Origin: Noviherbaspirillum soli
GTDB taxonomy: Bacteria; Pseudomonadota; Gammaproteobacteria; Burkholderiales; Burkholderiaceae_D
NCBI RefSeq assembly: GCF_015352955.1
Contig: NZ_JACYOX010000041.1
Span: 1 to 44,828, forward strand
Length of the DNA: 44,828 bases
Direction of reading: 5' to 3'
A program made the position numbers and the translations under genes. Positions within the stretch are counted from its first letter, which is position 1. Each line of letters begins with the position of its first letter. The notes below the pieces were generated by a model that did no database searches, was not told where the DNA came from, and saw only the letters and a list, made by a program, of their open reading frames with translations. Of this stretch, positions 16,690 to 26,030 are shown one piece after another.

Positions 16690-18015
16690 GTGCCGCACTC
16701 ATCAGGCAGTCCCGCAACGCCAGTCATGCCGGTACCAGATCCGTCTTCGCTCGCTGCCGCCATCCCGATGCCGTCTTTACCCGCGGCCATCCCGGCGCCA
16801 GCCCCGTCTTCGTGCGCCGCCGATGCGACGCCGAGGCTGCAACGCGGCACCAGGGCATTCCGCAATGCCAACCGCGCGCTATTCCTCGGCGGCTTTGCCA
16901 CCTTCGCCCTGGTGTACTGTGTGCAGCCGCTGCTGCCGGTGTTTGCCCGCGAATTCGGCGTGTCGGCGGCGCACAGCAGCTGGTCGCTGTCAGCGTCCAC
17001 CGCCGCGCTGGCGCTGTCACTGCTCTTGGCCAGCATGGTGTCGGACCGCTACGGCCGCACCGTCACGATGAGTTCGGCGCTGATGGCTTCGGCCTTGTGC
17101 GCGATCGCTTGCGCGCTGGTCGGCGATTTCAGCCAGTTGCTGCTGCTGCGGGTGCTGCTGGGCATCGCGGTGGCCGGCATCCCGGCGGTGGCGATGGCCT
17201 ATCTCAGCGAGGAGTTCGACCCCGGCTCGCTGGGCTATGCGATGGGCCTGTATATCGCCGGCAATGCGCTGGGCGGCATGACGGGCAGGGTAGTGACGGC
17301 GCTGCTGGCGGACTACCTGGGCTGGCGCGGCGCGCTGGCCGCGATCGGCGCAGTGGCACTGCTGGTGGCGCTGGAATTCAAGCGCAGCCTGCCGCCGTCG
17401 CGCCATTTCCGGCCGCGCGCGGTGCGGCTGGCCTCGCTGGTCAGCGGCGCCGCGGGCCATTTCCAGGACCGTGGCCTGCCGCGCCTGTTCCTGATCGGCT
17501 TCCTGCTGGTGGGCGTGTTCGTCAGCGTGTTCAACTACCTCGGCTTCCGCCTGCTCGGGCCGGAATTCGGCCTGAGCCAGTCGGCGGTCAGCCTGGTGTT
17601 CTCGCTGTATTTGATGGGCATGTTCAGCTCCGTCTGGATAGGCCGCCTGTCAGACCGGCTGGGCCGGCGCCGCGTGCTCTGGATCGTGGTGCTGACCATG
17701 CTGGCCGGCCTGGTGCTGACGCTGTCGCATGCACTCCCGCTGATCGTGCTCGGCGTGGCGATGCTGACCTTCGGCTTCTTCGGCGGTCATTCGGTGGCCA
17801 GCAGCTGGGTCGGCCGGCGCGCGCTGGAAAACCGGGCGCTGGCGTCGGCGCTCTATCTGTCCTGCTATTACCTCGGCGCCAGCGTGATCGGCTCGGCGGC
17901 GGGCTGGGTCTGGGAAGCCGGCGGCTGGCCGGGCGTGGTGGCCGCGCTCGGCGCATGCCTGGGCCTGACGCTGCTGCTCTCGCTCTCCCTGCGCAAGCTG
18001 CCGGCGCTGGCGTGA
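16690..18015 (+). CDS. MFS transporter, YnfM-like
   Basis: A protein of 441 residues with about 12 transmembrane segments, preceded by a roughly 50-residue Ala/Pro-rich cytoplasmic extension. The loop 2-3 signature is SDRYGRTVTM and its second-half counterpart is GRLSDRLGRRRVLW. LYCVQPLLPVFAREFGVS-like text at TM1 and SYYLGASVIG late in the protein resemble the YnfM/arabinose-efflux subgroup of drug/metabolite exporters. The GTG start at 16690 follows AAGGAA; a later start that drops the Pro-rich leader cannot be excluded. The substrate is unknown. It is divergent from its probable LysR regulator. Confidence 0.85.
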   Translation: MPHSSGSPATPVMPVPDPSSLAAAIPMPSLPAAIPAPAPSSCAADATPRLQRGTRAFRNANRALFLGGFATFALVYCVQPLLPVFAREFGVSAAHSSWSLSASTAALALSLLLASMVSDRYGRTVTMSSALMASALCAIACALVGDFSQLLLLRVLLGIAVAGIPAVAMAYLSEEFDPGSLGYAMGLYIAGNALGGMTGRVVTALLADYLGWRGALAAIGAVALLVALEFKRSLPPSRHFRPRAVRLASLVSGAAGHFQDRGLPRLFLIGFLLVGVFVSVFNYLGFRLLGPEFGLSQSAVSLVFSLYLMGMFSSVWIGRLSDRLGRRRVLWIVVLTMLAGLVLTLSHALPLIVLGVAMLTFGFFGGHSVASSWVGRRALENRALASALYLSCYYLGASVIGSAAGWVWEAGGWPGVVAALGACLGLTLLLSLSLRKLPALA

Positions 18016-18156
18016 GCGCGGGGGCTTGCCTGGCGGCAGCCTGGCTTGTCCGCATCTTGGTCGGGTGTGCGATTGGCTTGACAGGGCAGGCAGCGCCGTT
18101 AGGCTGGCTTGTCCTGGGCGCAATGCCCGTCACCATCCACGAACTGGGAGACAGCC

Positions 18157-18513
18157 ATGGAACAAACATCGGCGATGTCCGCTGAAATGAAGCAATGCCT
18201 GGAAAACTGCCTTGCCTGCCACCGGCTCTGCACCGAAACCGCTGCCCATGTAATGCATGGCAGCCATCCGCACAGCGAAGCCAAGCATCTGGTAGCGCTG
18301 CTGGACTGCGCGCAGATCTGCCTGACCCATGCCGACTTCATGGCCCGGCGCTCGCCGCATCACGCCCACCTGGCCGGGGAGTGCGCCGAGATCTGCGCCG
18401 CCTGCGCCGCACTGTGCGAGGAGCACGAAGATCCGGACGGCGAAATGCAGCTGTGCGCCCAGGCGTGCCGGCGTTGCGCCGAAAGCTGCTCGCAGATGCA
18501 CGGCATGGCCTGA
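18157..18513 (+). CDS. Cys-rich four-helix-bundle copper-binding protein (DUF326, Csp-like)
   Basis: A protein of 118 residues with 14 cysteines spaced as CxxxCxxCxxxC repeats (CLENCLACHRLC, CAEICAACAALC, CAQACRRCAESC) on predicted amphipathic helices. This is the copper-storage Csp/DUF326 pattern, in which inward-facing Cys thiolates hold many Cu(I) ions. There is no signal peptide, so a cytosolic Csp3-type role is likely. The start is chosen after CTGGGAG. The next gene begins 15 nt downstream, so they are co-transcribed. No copper ATPase or CueR-type regulator is visible nearby. Confidence 0.87.
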   Translation: MEQTSAMSAEMKQCLENCLACHRLCTETAAHVMHGSHPHSEAKHLVALLDCAQICLTHADFMARRSPHHAHLAGECAEICAACAALCEEHEDPDGEMQLCAQACRRCAESCSQMHGMA

Positions 18514-18528
18514 AACCGGAGGACAGCC

Positions 18529-18807
18529 ATGAGCAAACTGATCATCATGCTTGCCGCGGCGATGCTGGCCGGCCCGGCGTTTTCCGCTGACCGAGTCGGG
18601 CAGCCATCGAAGACGGAGGCGGCGCCGCTGGACGCGCCCCGCGATACCTCGCGTGACTGCAACCGGCAGGCTGCCGACAAGGGCCTGAAGGGCGAGCAGC
18701 GCAAGACCTTCCTCAACAGCTGCATGAAGAATGTCGGCAACGCCACCGCGGCGCCGCAGTCGCTGGGCGACCCGAGCAAGCCGGCGCTGGAGACGGCCAA
18801 GCCCTGA
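18529..18807 (+). CDS. PsiF-repeat periplasmic protein (single repeat)
   Basis: A protein of 92 residues. A Sec signal peptide (cleavage near GPAFSA-DRV) is followed by one PsiF repeat, CNRQAADKGLKGEQRKTFLN then SCMK, and a Pro/Ala-rich tail. PsiF in E. coli is a phosphate-starvation-induced protein of unknown function. The start is well supported by CCGGAGGACAGCC. It is probably in one operon with the copper-binding protein. Confidence 0.85.
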   Translation: MSKLIIMLAAAMLAGPAFSADRVGQPSKTEAAPLDAPRDTSRDCNRQAADKGLKGEQRKTFLNSCMKNVGNATAAPQSLGDPSKPALETAKP

Positions 18808-18870
18808 AGCAGGGCGGAGACGGCAAGGGCGGGGGTATGATGCGCTTACCTCATTTCCCTTGCCGCCAGC

Positions 18871-20433
18871 ATGGCCCGCTTCCCGCATTCACCCTGCCAA
18901 TGCCTGCGCCGCGTCTTGCTGGCGGCGCTGTCATGCCTGCTGGCGGCCTGCGGCACGCTGCCGCCGCTTGAGCCGCGCAGCCAGTCGCATGCCTATACCG
19001 ACACCGCCAATACCCGCCTTGGCCGGGTAATCACGCCGCTGGCGGCCGCCTATCCGGGCCAGTCCGGCATCCATCCGCTGCTCGATGCGCGCGACGCCTT
19101 CGCCGCGCGGGTGCACCTGGCGCAGACGGCGGAACGCAGCCTGGATGTGCAGTACTACATCTGGCACAAGGACCTCACGGGCACGCTGCTGTTCGACGCG
19201 CTGCGCGACGCCGCCGGGCGCGGCGTACGGGTGCGGCTGCTGCTGGACGACAACAACACCAGCGGGCTGGACGCCACGCTGGCGGCGCTCGGCTCCCATC
19301 CCAACATCGAGGTCCGGCTGTTCAATCCGCTTGCGGCGCGCAACTGGCGGTGGATCAACTACCTCACAGACTTCCGCCGCGCCAACCGGCGCATGCACAA
19401 CAAGTCCTTCACCGCCGACAACCAGGTCACCATCATCGGCGGCCGCAATGTGGGCGACGAATACTTCGGCGCCACCAATGGCGTGCTGTTCTCGGACCTC
19501 GACGTGATGGCGGTCGGCGCCGTGGTGCAGGCGGTCTCCGACGACTTCGACCTCTACTGGCGCAGCGCCTCGGCCTATCCGGCGCAGCGGCTGCTGGCGC
19601 CGGCCGCGCCTGGCGCGCTGTCCACGCTGGCGGCCGAGGCGGCGCAATTGCGGCAGGAAGAGGCGACATCGGCATACATGCAGGCGCTGCGCGCTTCCTC
19701 TTTCGTGCAGGAACTGACGACAGCCAGGCTGCCGCTGGAATGGGCTGTGACGCGCATGGTCAGCGACGATCCGGCCAAGGCGCTGGGGCGGGCCGAACCG
19801 TCGGCGCTGGTGCCGCAAAAGCTCAAGGCGCTGATTGGCGACCCGGTGTCGCGGGTAAGCCTGGTGTCGCCATATTTCGTGCCATCGGAGAGCGTGGAAT
19901 TCTTCAGCGAACTGGCCGACCGCGGCGTCGAAGTCGATATCCTCACCAATGCGCTCGAAGCCACCGACGTGGCGGCGGTGCATGCCGGCTATGCCAAGCA
20001 CCGCGAGCCGCTGCTGGAGGCGGGCGTGAAGCTGTATGAACTGAAGCGCCTGGCGCCGCGCCCGGCCGGCGAGCCCGAGGTGGCGCTGCGCGGCAGTTCA
20101 TCAGCCACCAGCCTGCATGCCAAGACCTTCTCGGTCGACCGCAGCCGGCTGTTCGTCGGCTCGTTCAATTTCGACCCGCGCTCGGCGCGCCTGAATACCG
20201 AGATCGGCTTCGTGATCGACAGCCCGGCGATGGCTGGCCAGCTCGACGATGCCTTTGTCCGGCGCATTCCGGCCAGCGCCTATCAGGTCCAGCTGGGAAA
20301 GGACGGCCGCCTGTTCTGGACCGAGCAGCGCGGCGGCCAGACCATCTTCCATGACACCGAGCCGGGCGCCAGCCTGTGGCAGCGCTTCGTCGTCTGGCTG
20401 CTGTCGCTGCTGCCGATCGACTCGCTGCTTTGA
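18871..20433 (+). CDS. Phospholipase D-superfamily lipoprotein (cardiolipin synthase C-like)
   Basis: A protein of 520 residues. A lipoprotein signal ends LLAACG (Cys27). Two HKD motifs are complete: H176-N-K178...D183 in MHNKSFTAD, and H416-A-K418...D423 in LHAKTFSVD followed by GSFNFDPRS. LDVQYYIWHKD and GGRNVGDEYF are shared with YmdC/ClsC, which condenses phosphatidylethanolamine and phosphatidylglycerol into cardiolipin. Hydrolase activity is an alternative. The C-terminus is hydrophobic (LWQRFVVWLLSLLPID), suggesting extra membrane contact. No strong ribosome site is seen before ATG 18871. Confidence 0.85.
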   Translation: MARFPHSPCQCLRRVLLAALSCLLAACGTLPPLEPRSQSHAYTDTANTRLGRVITPLAAAYPGQSGIHPLLDARDAFAARVHLAQTAERSLDVQYYIWHKDLTGTLLFDALRDAAGRGVRVRLLLDDNNTSGLDATLAALGSHPNIEVRLFNPLAARNWRWINYLTDFRRANRRMHNKSFTADNQVTIIGGRNVGDEYFGATNGVLFSDLDVMAVGAVVQAVSDDFDLYWRSASAYPAQRLLAPAAPGALSTLAAEAAQLRQEEATSAYMQALRASSFVQELTTARLPLEWAVTRMVSDDPAKALGRAEPSALVPQKLKALIGDPVSRVSLVSPYFVPSESVEFFSELADRGVEVDILTNALEATDVAAVHAGYAKHREPLLEAGVKLYELKRLAPRPAGEPEVALRGSSSATSLHAKTFSVDRSRLFVGSFNFDPRSARLNTEIGFVIDSPAMAGQLDDAFVRRIPASAYQVQLGKDGRLFWTEQRGGQTIFHDTEPGASLWQRFVVWLLSLLPIDSLL

Positions 20434-20680
20434 GTCTGCGCCCCTGCATTGAGAGGGATATGCCGCATCGAAACCCCTGGCAGATTCCTTGCGGTATCTT
20501 CGGCCTGCCGCACGTACCAGGCCACTTGGAGGGCAGCACGGCTCTCCCTCAGGTTTGATGTGGCTTAAGCCGGATGCAATTAAGCCATCTCCCGACAAAA
20601 AATTGTCAACTATTAAACGTCTGAGCCGTTAATCGCCCTGAGCCGTGGGCTCACCACAAAAAAACCCCAGGAGAATACTC

Positions 20681-21016
20681 ATGATGAAAACGTCCTTCGC
20701 CCTGTTTGCCGCCGCCCTGTTTTCCCTGAGCGCCCATGCGCAGACAGCAGCCCCGGCAGCGCCCGCCAAGTCCGGCGCGCCAGCGGCAGTGGTCACCCCG
20801 GCCGCATCGAGCTGCGAAGCGCGCGCGGTGTCTTCCAGCGGCAAGCCATTGACCGGCGCCGCCAAGGCTTCCTTCATGAAGAAATGCGAGGGCGGCGGCT
20901 CCTCTTCAGCGGCGGCGGCCTGCGAAGCCAAGGCGGTGGGCAAGAACGGCAAGCCGCTGGCGGGCGCGGCCAAAACCTCGTTCATGAAGAAATGCGAGGC
21001 GGACGCGGCGAAATAA
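20681..21016 (+). CDS. PsiF-repeat periplasmic protein (two repeats)
   Basis: A protein of 111 residues. A signal peptide (cleavage SAHA-QTAA) and an Ala/Pro linker precede two near-identical PsiF units: CEARAVSSSGKPLTGAAKAS-FMKKCE and CEAKAVGKNGKPLAGAAKTS-FMKKCE. The internal duplication is recent enough that both copies keep FMKKCE. ATG 20681 (M-M-K) follows CAGGAG. A small stem-loop (TGAGCC/GGCTCA, 20639-20653) lies in its leader. The role is unknown. Confidence 0.85.
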   Translation: MMKTSFALFAAALFSLSAHAQTAAPAAPAKSGAPAAVVTPAASSCEARAVSSSGKPLTGAAKASFMKKCEGGGSSSAAAACEAKAVGKNGKPLAGAAKTSFMKKCEADAAK

Positions 21017-21541
21017 GCCTCGCACGGCATTCGTCCACGGCCCGCGCCGGTGAACATGCGGCGGCATGATCGCGGCGCGGGACCCGGTCCGGCCGGCTAC
21101 GCCGCAATCGCGGTAGGCCGGCGCTGGCCTGTTTCCTCGCTTCGCCCAACCCGGTTTGCCTTGCATTACTGTCACCACGCTGTCACCACGGCCGTCCACT
21201 GTTCCCGGATCCGAGCCATGTTTCCGCATGAGGCACGGTTTTCCCCTTCCACGGCGCGTGGCTCCGTATTCATGCAGCAACCGCAGAGCGCAGTCCTCGG
21301 CTGCTAGCCAGGTGCGCACGCATCCCGCATTTTCGCGCTGAAAAGCCCATAGGCTGATCGCCATCAGCAAACGCATTGCTTATGTACTCCAGGATACAGA
21401 CAGGGGTTTGGCCCGCGCCTACGATATTTTCTTTGCTCTCCCGGGACATCGCGGGTTGACGGGCCCACGGCTGGCCGGTTCCGCAACGCAGGCCGGAAAG
21501 CAAAGGTAATGCTGCATTGACGATCGGAGGCGACAATCAAA
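21017..21541. other. Intergenic region without recognised features
   Basis: About 525 bp. Short frames on both strands show no domain or ribosome site. Nothing was recognised apart from the GGAGG at 21527-21531 that serves the next small gene. Confidence 0.4.
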
Positions 21542-21766
21542 ATGCATACGCCAATCAATGTGATCAGAAACCGCGCCCAACGCTTTGAATACAAGGGCTG
21601 CAGAGTGGAAATCCTCACCGTGAAACGGGGCGTCCGATGGGCATGGTCGTTCATCGTCAACGGTACCAAGGCCAGGGCCAGCAAGGAGACATGCTGGGAA
21701 ACGCCGGCGCTGGCAGCCGACGCGGCCAAGGCGGAGGCATGCCGCTATATCGACAGGGAAATCTGA
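21542..21766 (+). CDS. Small conserved-looking hypothetical protein
   Basis: A protein of 74 residues, not recognised. It reads as one compact domain: a beta-rich part (RFEYKGCRVEILTVKRGVRW, then AWSFIVNG) followed by a helix (ALAADAAKAEACRYIDREI). GGAGG lies about 10 nt before ATG, and the reading frame has natural amino-acid composition. It resembles small HTH-free proteins often found as singletons in Burkholderiales, but no function can be given. Confidence 0.65.
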   Translation: MHTPINVIRNRAQRFEYKGCRVEILTVKRGVRWAWSFIVNGTKARASKETCWETPALAADAAKAEACRYIDREI

Positions 21767-21926
21767 CGGCCTGAAGGGGTAGTTGACCGACAGGCTTCCT
21801 TCCGGCGGCGCCGTGCCGCGGGAAGGCGGGCATGCATGCGCCCGGACAAGCCGGGCCGCGCGCCGGCGCGACAAAATCCTGCACGCAAGGCAAGATACCC
21901 GGCCTGAACAGCCTCTGACTGCATGC

Positions 21927-23225
21927 ATGAAACAGCACCATGTCGTGTTCGCCACCGCCGGTTCGCTGGGAGACCTTTATCCCTTTCTCGCCCTTGGGGT
22001 GGAGCTGCAGCGGCGCGGCCACCGGGTGAGCATTGCCAGCAGCAGCGAGCACCGCGCCAGGGTGGAAGCCGCCGGCCTGGCCTTCCGCCACATGCGGCCG
22101 GACCCGCCCGGCCCGCCCGCTGCGGCTGCCTTCTTCGCACGCTACATGCACCCCAGGACCGGCGCCGAGTTTGTCTACCGTGACTACCTTTCGCCATCCA
22201 TCCGGGCCAGCCATGCCGACCTGATGTGGGCCACGCGCGATGCCGACCTGCTGGTCAGCCAGTCGCTGATGGCAATGGCCGCGCCGCTGGTGGCGGCCAG
22301 CACGGGCCTGCCCTGGATCTCCGCCGTGTTCCAGCCCATGACGCTGTTCTCGCTGCATGACCGTCCCGGCTACTTGCCGGTGCCGCTGCTGCCCGACCTG
22401 TGCGAGCGCTATCCCCAGATCCATGCCAGGGTGTTTCATTACGTCCGGAAACATACCCGGCAATGGATCGCGCCGGTGGAGGCGCTGCGCAAGGAACTGT
22501 GCATCGCCGGCGAGCCGCATCCGATGTACGAAGGCCAGCATTCGCCGCGCCGGGTGCTGGCCATGTTTTCTCCGCTGCTGGGCGGGCCGCAGCCGGATTG
22601 GCCGGCCTCGGCAGTGCAGACCGGCACGGCCATCCATGCCGGCGCCTGGCACGCGCTGCCGCCGGCGCTGCAGGCATTCCTGGCGCGGCGCGACAGGCCG
22701 CTGGCGGTGTTTACGCTGTCGTCGGCGCCGGGCTTGCCGGGCGACTTCTATCGCCATGCCCTGGCTGCGGCGGCCGGGCAGGGCATGCGGGCGCTGCTGG
22801 TGACCAGCGGCCTGTCGGCATCGGCGCCGCTGCCGTCACCGCTGCCGGACTGGGCGATGCGGGTCGATTACGCGCCGTTCGAGGCGGTGCTGCCGCATGC
22901 GGCAGTGATGGTGCATGCCGGCGGCATCGGCACCATGTTCCGGGCGATGCGGGCGGGCGTGCCGCAGATCATCATGCCGCAGGCCCATGACCAGGCGGAT
23001 AATGCGCGGCGGCTGGCGGTGCTGGGCGCGGCCCGCGTGATTCCGGCCAGGCGCTTCGGCAAGGCCGTGCTTGGACGGGCGCTGCGGGCGGCGCTTTCCG
23101 ACGAAGGCATGCGCCGGGATGCGGGCAGGCTGGCTGCACGGGCGCGCCAGGAAAATGGCGTGGCGCGCGGCTGCGACGAGATCGAACTGCAGCTTCAGGG
23201 GCGTGCCGTCGCGCAGCCGCAATGA
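21927..23225 (+). CDS. Glycosyltransferase, GT1/MGT-type (UDP-sugar glycosyltransferase)
   Basis: A protein of 432 residues with a GT-B fold. The N-terminal acceptor domain opens HHVVFATAGSLGDLYPFLAL, typical of GT1/GT28 enzymes. The C-terminal donor-binding signature is VHAGGIGTMFRAMRAGVPQI then IMPQAHDQADNARRL, equivalent to HGGxGTxxEAxxxGVPxxxxPxxxDQxxNA. Such enzymes glycosylate lipids, polyketides or rhamnolipid precursors; the acceptor is unknown. ATG 21927 fits the family start, though its ribosome site is weak and the frame is open further upstream. No lipid-biosynthesis partner is adjacent. Confidence 0.85.
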   Translation: MKQHHVVFATAGSLGDLYPFLALGVELQRRGHRVSIASSSEHRARVEAAGLAFRHMRPDPPGPPAAAAFFARYMHPRTGAEFVYRDYLSPSIRASHADLMWATRDADLLVSQSLMAMAAPLVAASTGLPWISAVFQPMTLFSLHDRPGYLPVPLLPDLCERYPQIHARVFHYVRKHTRQWIAPVEALRKELCIAGEPHPMYEGQHSPRRVLAMFSPLLGGPQPDWPASAVQTGTAIHAGAWHALPPALQAFLARRDRPLAVFTLSSAPGLPGDFYRHALAAAAGQGMRALLVTSGLSASAPLPSPLPDWAMRVDYAPFEAVLPHAAVMVHAGGIGTMFRAMRAGVPQIIMPQAHDQADNARRLAVLGAARVIPARRFGKAVLGRALRAALSDEGMRRDAGRLAARARQENGVARGCDEIELQLQGRAVAQPQ

Positions 23226-23313
23226 ACGATAGGGAATGCCAGGCGGGCGCGATCCGGCATGCAGCCTGACCGCGACCCACGGACGACGAATCACAAGGAA
23301 GGCAAGGAAATCA

Positions 23314-23904
23314 ATGACTGCAACGACCACATCCATTGCGCCGGTGGACCTGTCCAAGGCCTACCGCCTGATCAACCATGGTCCCACCGTGCTGGTATCT
23401 GCCCGGCATGACGGCGTGGACAATGTGATGGCCGCGGCATGGGCCTGCGCGCTGGACTTCACGCCGCCCAAGCTGACCGTGGTGCTGGACAAGGCCACCA
23501 AGACCCGCGAACTGATCGAGCGCAGCGGCGTCTTCGTGATCCAGGTGCCGACAGTGGCGCAGCTGAAGCTCACCCAGCAGCTGGGCAGCCGCAGCCTGTC
23601 CGATGACCCCGGCAAGCTGCGGCATGCCGGCGCTGAACTGTTCGCCATGGAAGGATACGACCTGCCTTTCGTCGCCGGCTGCTCGGCCTGGCTGGCATGC
23701 AGGCTGATCCCCGAGCCGCACAACCAGCAGGCCTATGACCTGTTCATCGGCGAAGTCGTCGGCGCCTGGGCCGATACCCGTGCGTTCGTGAATGGCCGCT
23801 GGCGCTTCGAAAACGCCAGCCCGGAATGGCGCAGCCTGCATCATGTCGCCGGCGGCCATTTCTATGCCACAGGCGAGCCGCTGTCGGCTGCCGACGAGGA
23901 GTGA
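23314..23904 (+). CDS. Flavin reductase-like domain protein (DIM6/NTAB family)
   Basis: A protein of 196 residues. The split-barrel flavin-binding pattern is visible: GPTVLVSARHDGVDNVMAAA, then PKLTVVLDKATKTRELIERS and GVFVIQVP. This family includes FMN reductases, DIM6-type proteins and small flavoproteins that bind FMN and use NAD(P)H. The substrate is unknown. Start 23314 follows GGAAGGCAAGGAAATCA. It is convergent with the GST gene, with only 21 bp between the stops. Confidence 0.82.
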   Translation: MTATTTSIAPVDLSKAYRLINHGPTVLVSARHDGVDNVMAAAWACALDFTPPKLTVVLDKATKTRELIERSGVFVIQVPTVAQLKLTQQLGSRSLSDDPGKLRHAGAELFAMEGYDLPFVAGCSAWLACRLIPEPHNQQAYDLFIGEVVGAWADTRAFVNGRWRFENASPEWRSLHHVAGGHFYATGEPLSAADEE

Positions 23905-23925
23905 GCGGGCCGGCCCTGACCACAA

Positions 23926-24534
23926 TTACTTGACCAGGCCTTCGGCCTTCAGCGTTTCCTGCACCTGGGGACGGGCGCCGACGCGGCCCATGTAGGCCTG
24001 GATGTTGGGCCACTTCGCCAGGTCGATCTTGTGGATGCTGGTCCAGTTCAGCACCGTGAACAGGTAGGCGTCGGCGGCGCTGAAGCCGTCGCCGGCGATG
24101 AAGTCCTTGCCGGCCAACATCTTCTCCAGGCTGTCGAGGCGGCGCGCGATGGTGGCGAGCTGGACTTCCTTCATCTCCGGCGTCAGCTTCGGATTGAACA
24201 GCGCGCCGATCTGCTTGTGGACCTCGGTCGATGCGAAGTTGAGCGCGGCCATCTGCTCATAGCGCTCGAAGGCGCCGAACGGCGGCACCAGCTTCGACGC
24301 CGGCGCCTGGTCGGCCAGGTACTGGCAGATCACGCCGACCTCGGTCAGCACGCGGCCATCGTCCAACTGCAGTGCCGGCACATAGCCCTTGGGATTGATC
24401 TGCCAGAAGTCGTCGCCGTCCTCGGTCTTCTTGTTCGGGATGTCGACCTTGACCAGGTCGACCGGAATGCCAGCCTCGCGTGCCACGATATGCGGCGCCA
24501 TCGAACAGGCGCCCGGCGAGTAAAAGAGTTTCAT
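23926..24534 (-). CDS. Glutathione S-transferase (beta-class-like)
   Basis: A protein of 202 residues. The N-terminal thioredoxin-like domain has MKLFYSPGACSMAPHIVARE, with the Cys of the beta-class C-S-M-A-P motif, then PKGYVPALQLDDGRVLTEVG (the cis-Pro glutathione site). The all-helical C-terminal domain contains FIAGDGFSAADAYLF. Beta GSTs conjugate or reduce small electrophiles in the cytosol. ATG 24534 is preferred over the GTG one codon earlier. It is downstream of, and in the same direction as, the MmgE/PrpD gene (86 bp gap), so it may be the last gene of that cluster. Confidence 0.9.
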   Translation of the reverse strand: MKLFYSPGACSMAPHIVAREAGIPVDLVKVDIPNKKTEDGDDFWQINPKGYVPALQLDDGRVLTEVGVICQYLADQAPASKLVPPFGAFERYEQMAALNFASTEVHKQIGALFNPKLTPEMKEVQLATIARRLDSLEKMLAGKDFIAGDGFSAADAYLFTVLNWTSIHKIDLAKWPNIQAYMGRVGARPQVQETLKAEGLVK

Positions 24535-24620
24535 CACGTTTCCCTGAAATGATTGAATGGGCGGTCATGCTAGCAGAGTCGCTACACGGCTGCCCATCCA
24601 CCCATTCACAGCAGAACCGG

Positions 24621-25997
24621 TCAGGCCGGACGCGCCGCCTTCAGCAGTTCCTGCGCATCGGCGCAGTCGGCCAGCCGCATCGCCACCGCGAATGCCTGCT
24701 CGGCCTGCTGCTGGCCGATCACGGGCGCGCTCTGGTCGACGAACTTGGCCTTCAGCTGTTCATCGCTCATCGGCCGCTCGACGCTGCCGATCGCATGCTC
24801 GACGAACACATGCAGGGTGCGGCCGTCGGTGGTTTCGATGGTGAGGTCGGCCGAGGCTTCGTCGATGCTGTCGTCGACGATGGCTTCCACCTTCGAGCGC
24901 AGCGCCACCACGTCGGGTCGGTTCACGATCTCGTCGGCATATTCATGCTCGCCGGCGCGGCCGAAGATCAGGCCTGCGGCGCAGGAATGATAGACGCTGA
25001 ACTTGGCCTGCAGGCCGTCGGCCGGCGTTTTCTTGCCGGTCAGTTCCAGCACCAGCGAATGCACCTTCAGCGTGACTTTCGCGATCTGCTCGGGCTTCAG
25101 GTCATGCTGGTTGCGCAGCTGCACGCAGCCGTCGATGCTGGGATGGATCACGATGCCGCAGGCGAAGGGCTTGTAGGTGTTGAGCGCGATTTCCCAGGTC
25201 TCGCCGAGGCGTTCGGTGATCTCGCTCCAGTCGGTCTTGTCCGAGAACACCTGCATCAGGCCGCGCGGCGCTTCCAGCGCCCGCTTCGACGCGGTATAGC
25301 CATGCTTGGCCATCAGCGCCGCCATCAGGCCGGCCTTGGCCGCGCCGCCCGGATGGAAGGGCTTGGTCATGGTGCCGAACTGCTCGCGCAGGCCGATCGG
25401 CTGCGAGGCCGCGATGCCCAGCGCCATCTGGGTGCGCTCCGCGTCCAGGCCCAGCAGGCGCGAACAGGCGGCGGCGCTGCCCAGCATGCCGGTCGAGCCG
25501 GTGATGTGCCAGCCGCGGTCATAGTGGTTGGGATAGACCGCGTTGCCGACCCGGCACGACACCTCGATGCCCAGCACCAGCGCGTCCAGCATCGCGCGGC
25601 CGGTGGCGCCGATGTGCTCGCCCAGCGCCAGCACCGCGGAAGCCACCGGGCCGGCCGGGTGGATGATGGTCTTCAGGTGGGTGTCGTCGAAGTCGAAGGT
25701 ATGCGAGCTGATGCCGTTGAGCATGGCGGCATTGGCCATGTCCACTTTTTCGGCGCGGCCCAGCAGCGAGGCCTGCGGCGCCGGCGAGAGTTCATTGACC
25801 GCGGCCAGCGCTGCCTGCATGGTTTCATGCCCGGACGGGCCGATCGCGCAGCCGACCCAGTTGGCAAAGGTGCGATGCGCCTCGCGCTCGACCTGGTCGT
25901 CCCAGCCCCTGGACGGATGGTTGACGACGAATTTCGCCAGCATTTCGGTGATTGCAGGCGCGTTGTGATCGGCCTTGACGGTGGTGTTGCGTGCCAT
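24621..25997 (-). CDS. MmgE/PrpD family protein
   Basis: A protein of 458 residues, the family's standard length. Signatures include SSHTFDFDDTHLKTIIHPAG, the GYNHYDRGWH-like region (NHYDRGWHITGSTGML), TKPFHPGGAAKAGLMAALMA and YKPFACGIVIHPSIDG. PrpD is 2-methylcitrate dehydratase, but the wider family has many other cycloisomerases and dehydratases acting on di- and tricarboxylates. Without prpB/prpC nearby, a methylcitrate role is not supported. It lies 33 bp after a Bug binding protein and downstream of a GntR regulator, so it probably acts on an imported carboxylate. Confidence 0.88.
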   Translation of the reverse strand: MARNTTVKADHNAPAITEMLAKFVVNHPSRGWDDQVEREAHRTFANWVGCAIGPSGHETMQAALAAVNELSPAPQASLLGRAEKVDMANAAMLNGISSHTFDFDDTHLKTIIHPAGPVASAVLALGEHIGATGRAMLDALVLGIEVSCRVGNAVYPNHYDRGWHITGSTGMLGSAAACSRLLGLDAERTQMALGIAASQPIGLREQFGTMTKPFHPGGAAKAGLMAALMAKHGYTASKRALEAPRGLMQVFSDKTDWSEITERLGETWEIALNTYKPFACGIVIHPSIDGCVQLRNQHDLKPEQIAKVTLKVHSLVLELTGKKTPADGLQAKFSVYHSCAAGLIFGRAGEHEYADEIVNRPDVVALRSKVEAIVDDSIDEASADLTIETTDGRTLHVFVEHAIGSVERPMSDEQLKAKFVDQSAPVIGQQQAEQAFAVAMRLADCADAQELLKAARPA

Positions 25998-26030
25998 GTG
26001 TTGCTTTCTTGATTGATTGGATTGAAACGG

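Noticed and set aside
23926-24534. GST gene as a maleylpyruvate isomerase of the gentisate pathway
   Set aside because: The CSMAP motif indicates a beta-class GST rather than the zeta-like isomerase, and it is 21 kb from the hydroxylase gene.
24480-26012. 510-codon plus-strand frame opposite MmgE/PrpD
   Set aside because: The opposite strand encodes a full-length MmgE/PrpD protein; this frame has no domain.
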